Assembly (NCBI GenBank): GCA_031553755.1 | Contig: JAVBKZ010000051.1 | Coordinates: 1-14,706, forward strand | Origin: JAIRVZ01 sp031553755 | GTDB lineage: Bacteria; Bacteroidota; Bacteroidia; Bacteroidales; Azobacteroidaceae | DNA: 14,706 nt | Direction of reading: 5' to 3' | In this document: positions 14,701 to 14,706 of the stretch, piece by piece | Layout of the letters: each line of letters opens with the position of its first letter | How positions within the stretch are numbered: position 1 is the stretch's first letter | The notes under the pieces: model-generated | The model's database searches: none | What the model saw: the letters and a program-made list of their open reading frames with translations, nothing else | Told to the model about the DNA's origin: nothing | Made by a program: the position numbers and the translations under genes

Positions 14701-14706
14701 ATTTAT

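Noticed and set aside
1..14706. The whole window as a composite transposon cargo
   Set aside because: The flanking IS1595 copies differ markedly, one is decayed, and the cargo consists of ordinary chromosomal genes.

Overview
The window looks like a low-GC (roughly mid-30s percent, judged by eye) chromosomal segment of a Bacteroidota bacterium, probably of the Bacteroidales type. The grounds are a TonB with the cytoplasmic N-terminal extension usual in that phylum, the exbB-exbD-exbD-tonB order, start codons without Shine-Dalgarno sequences, and -7 boxes fitting the Bacteroidetes consensus TAnnTTTG. No species can be named from the sequence alone.

Layout. Positions 1-837 hold the 3' part of an IS1595-type transposase (plus strand) that runs in from the left edge. 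Positions 885-7300 are a minus-strand envelope locus, read from right to left: exbB, exbD, a second exbD, tonB, a strong hairpin terminator, a 75-residue two-helix membrane protein, a PstS-like phosphate-family binding lipoprotein, a terminator plus a repeat-rich spacer, and a long TPR protein. Positions 7621-10560 (minus) encode a 979-residue Dna2-like protein with a PD-(D/E)XK nuclease domain and an SF1 helicase. Positions 10561-10770 are a divergent promoter region. Positions 10771-13022 (plus) are iorA and iorB, the two subunits of indolepyruvate:ferredoxin oxidoreductase. From about 13130 to the right edge lies an insertion-sequence graveyard: a frameshifted IS630 3' half (minus), a doubly broken IS110 3' half (plus), an unassigned stretch, and a decayed IS1595 3' end (minus).

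How the genes work together. ExbB, the two ExbDs and TonB form the inner-membrane motor that uses the proton gradient to energise outer-membrane TonB-dependent transporters. The small membrane protein, the PstS-like lipoprotein and the TPR protein follow on the same strand. From memory of other Bacteroidota genomes this grouping recurs, which suggests a shared envelope role that remains undefined. IorAB oxidises aryl pyruvates from aromatic amino-acid transamination to aryl-acetyl-CoA and passes electrons to ferredoxin. The Dna2-like enzyme is probably a stand-alone DNA repair or replication factor.

I see no CRISPR array, tRNA, rRNA, phage module or clear defence island. The least explained items are the octamer-built palindrome between iorA and iorB, the CACGGAGT-type repeat cluster between pstS and the TPR gene, the large palindrome near the right edge, and the envelope cluster itself.
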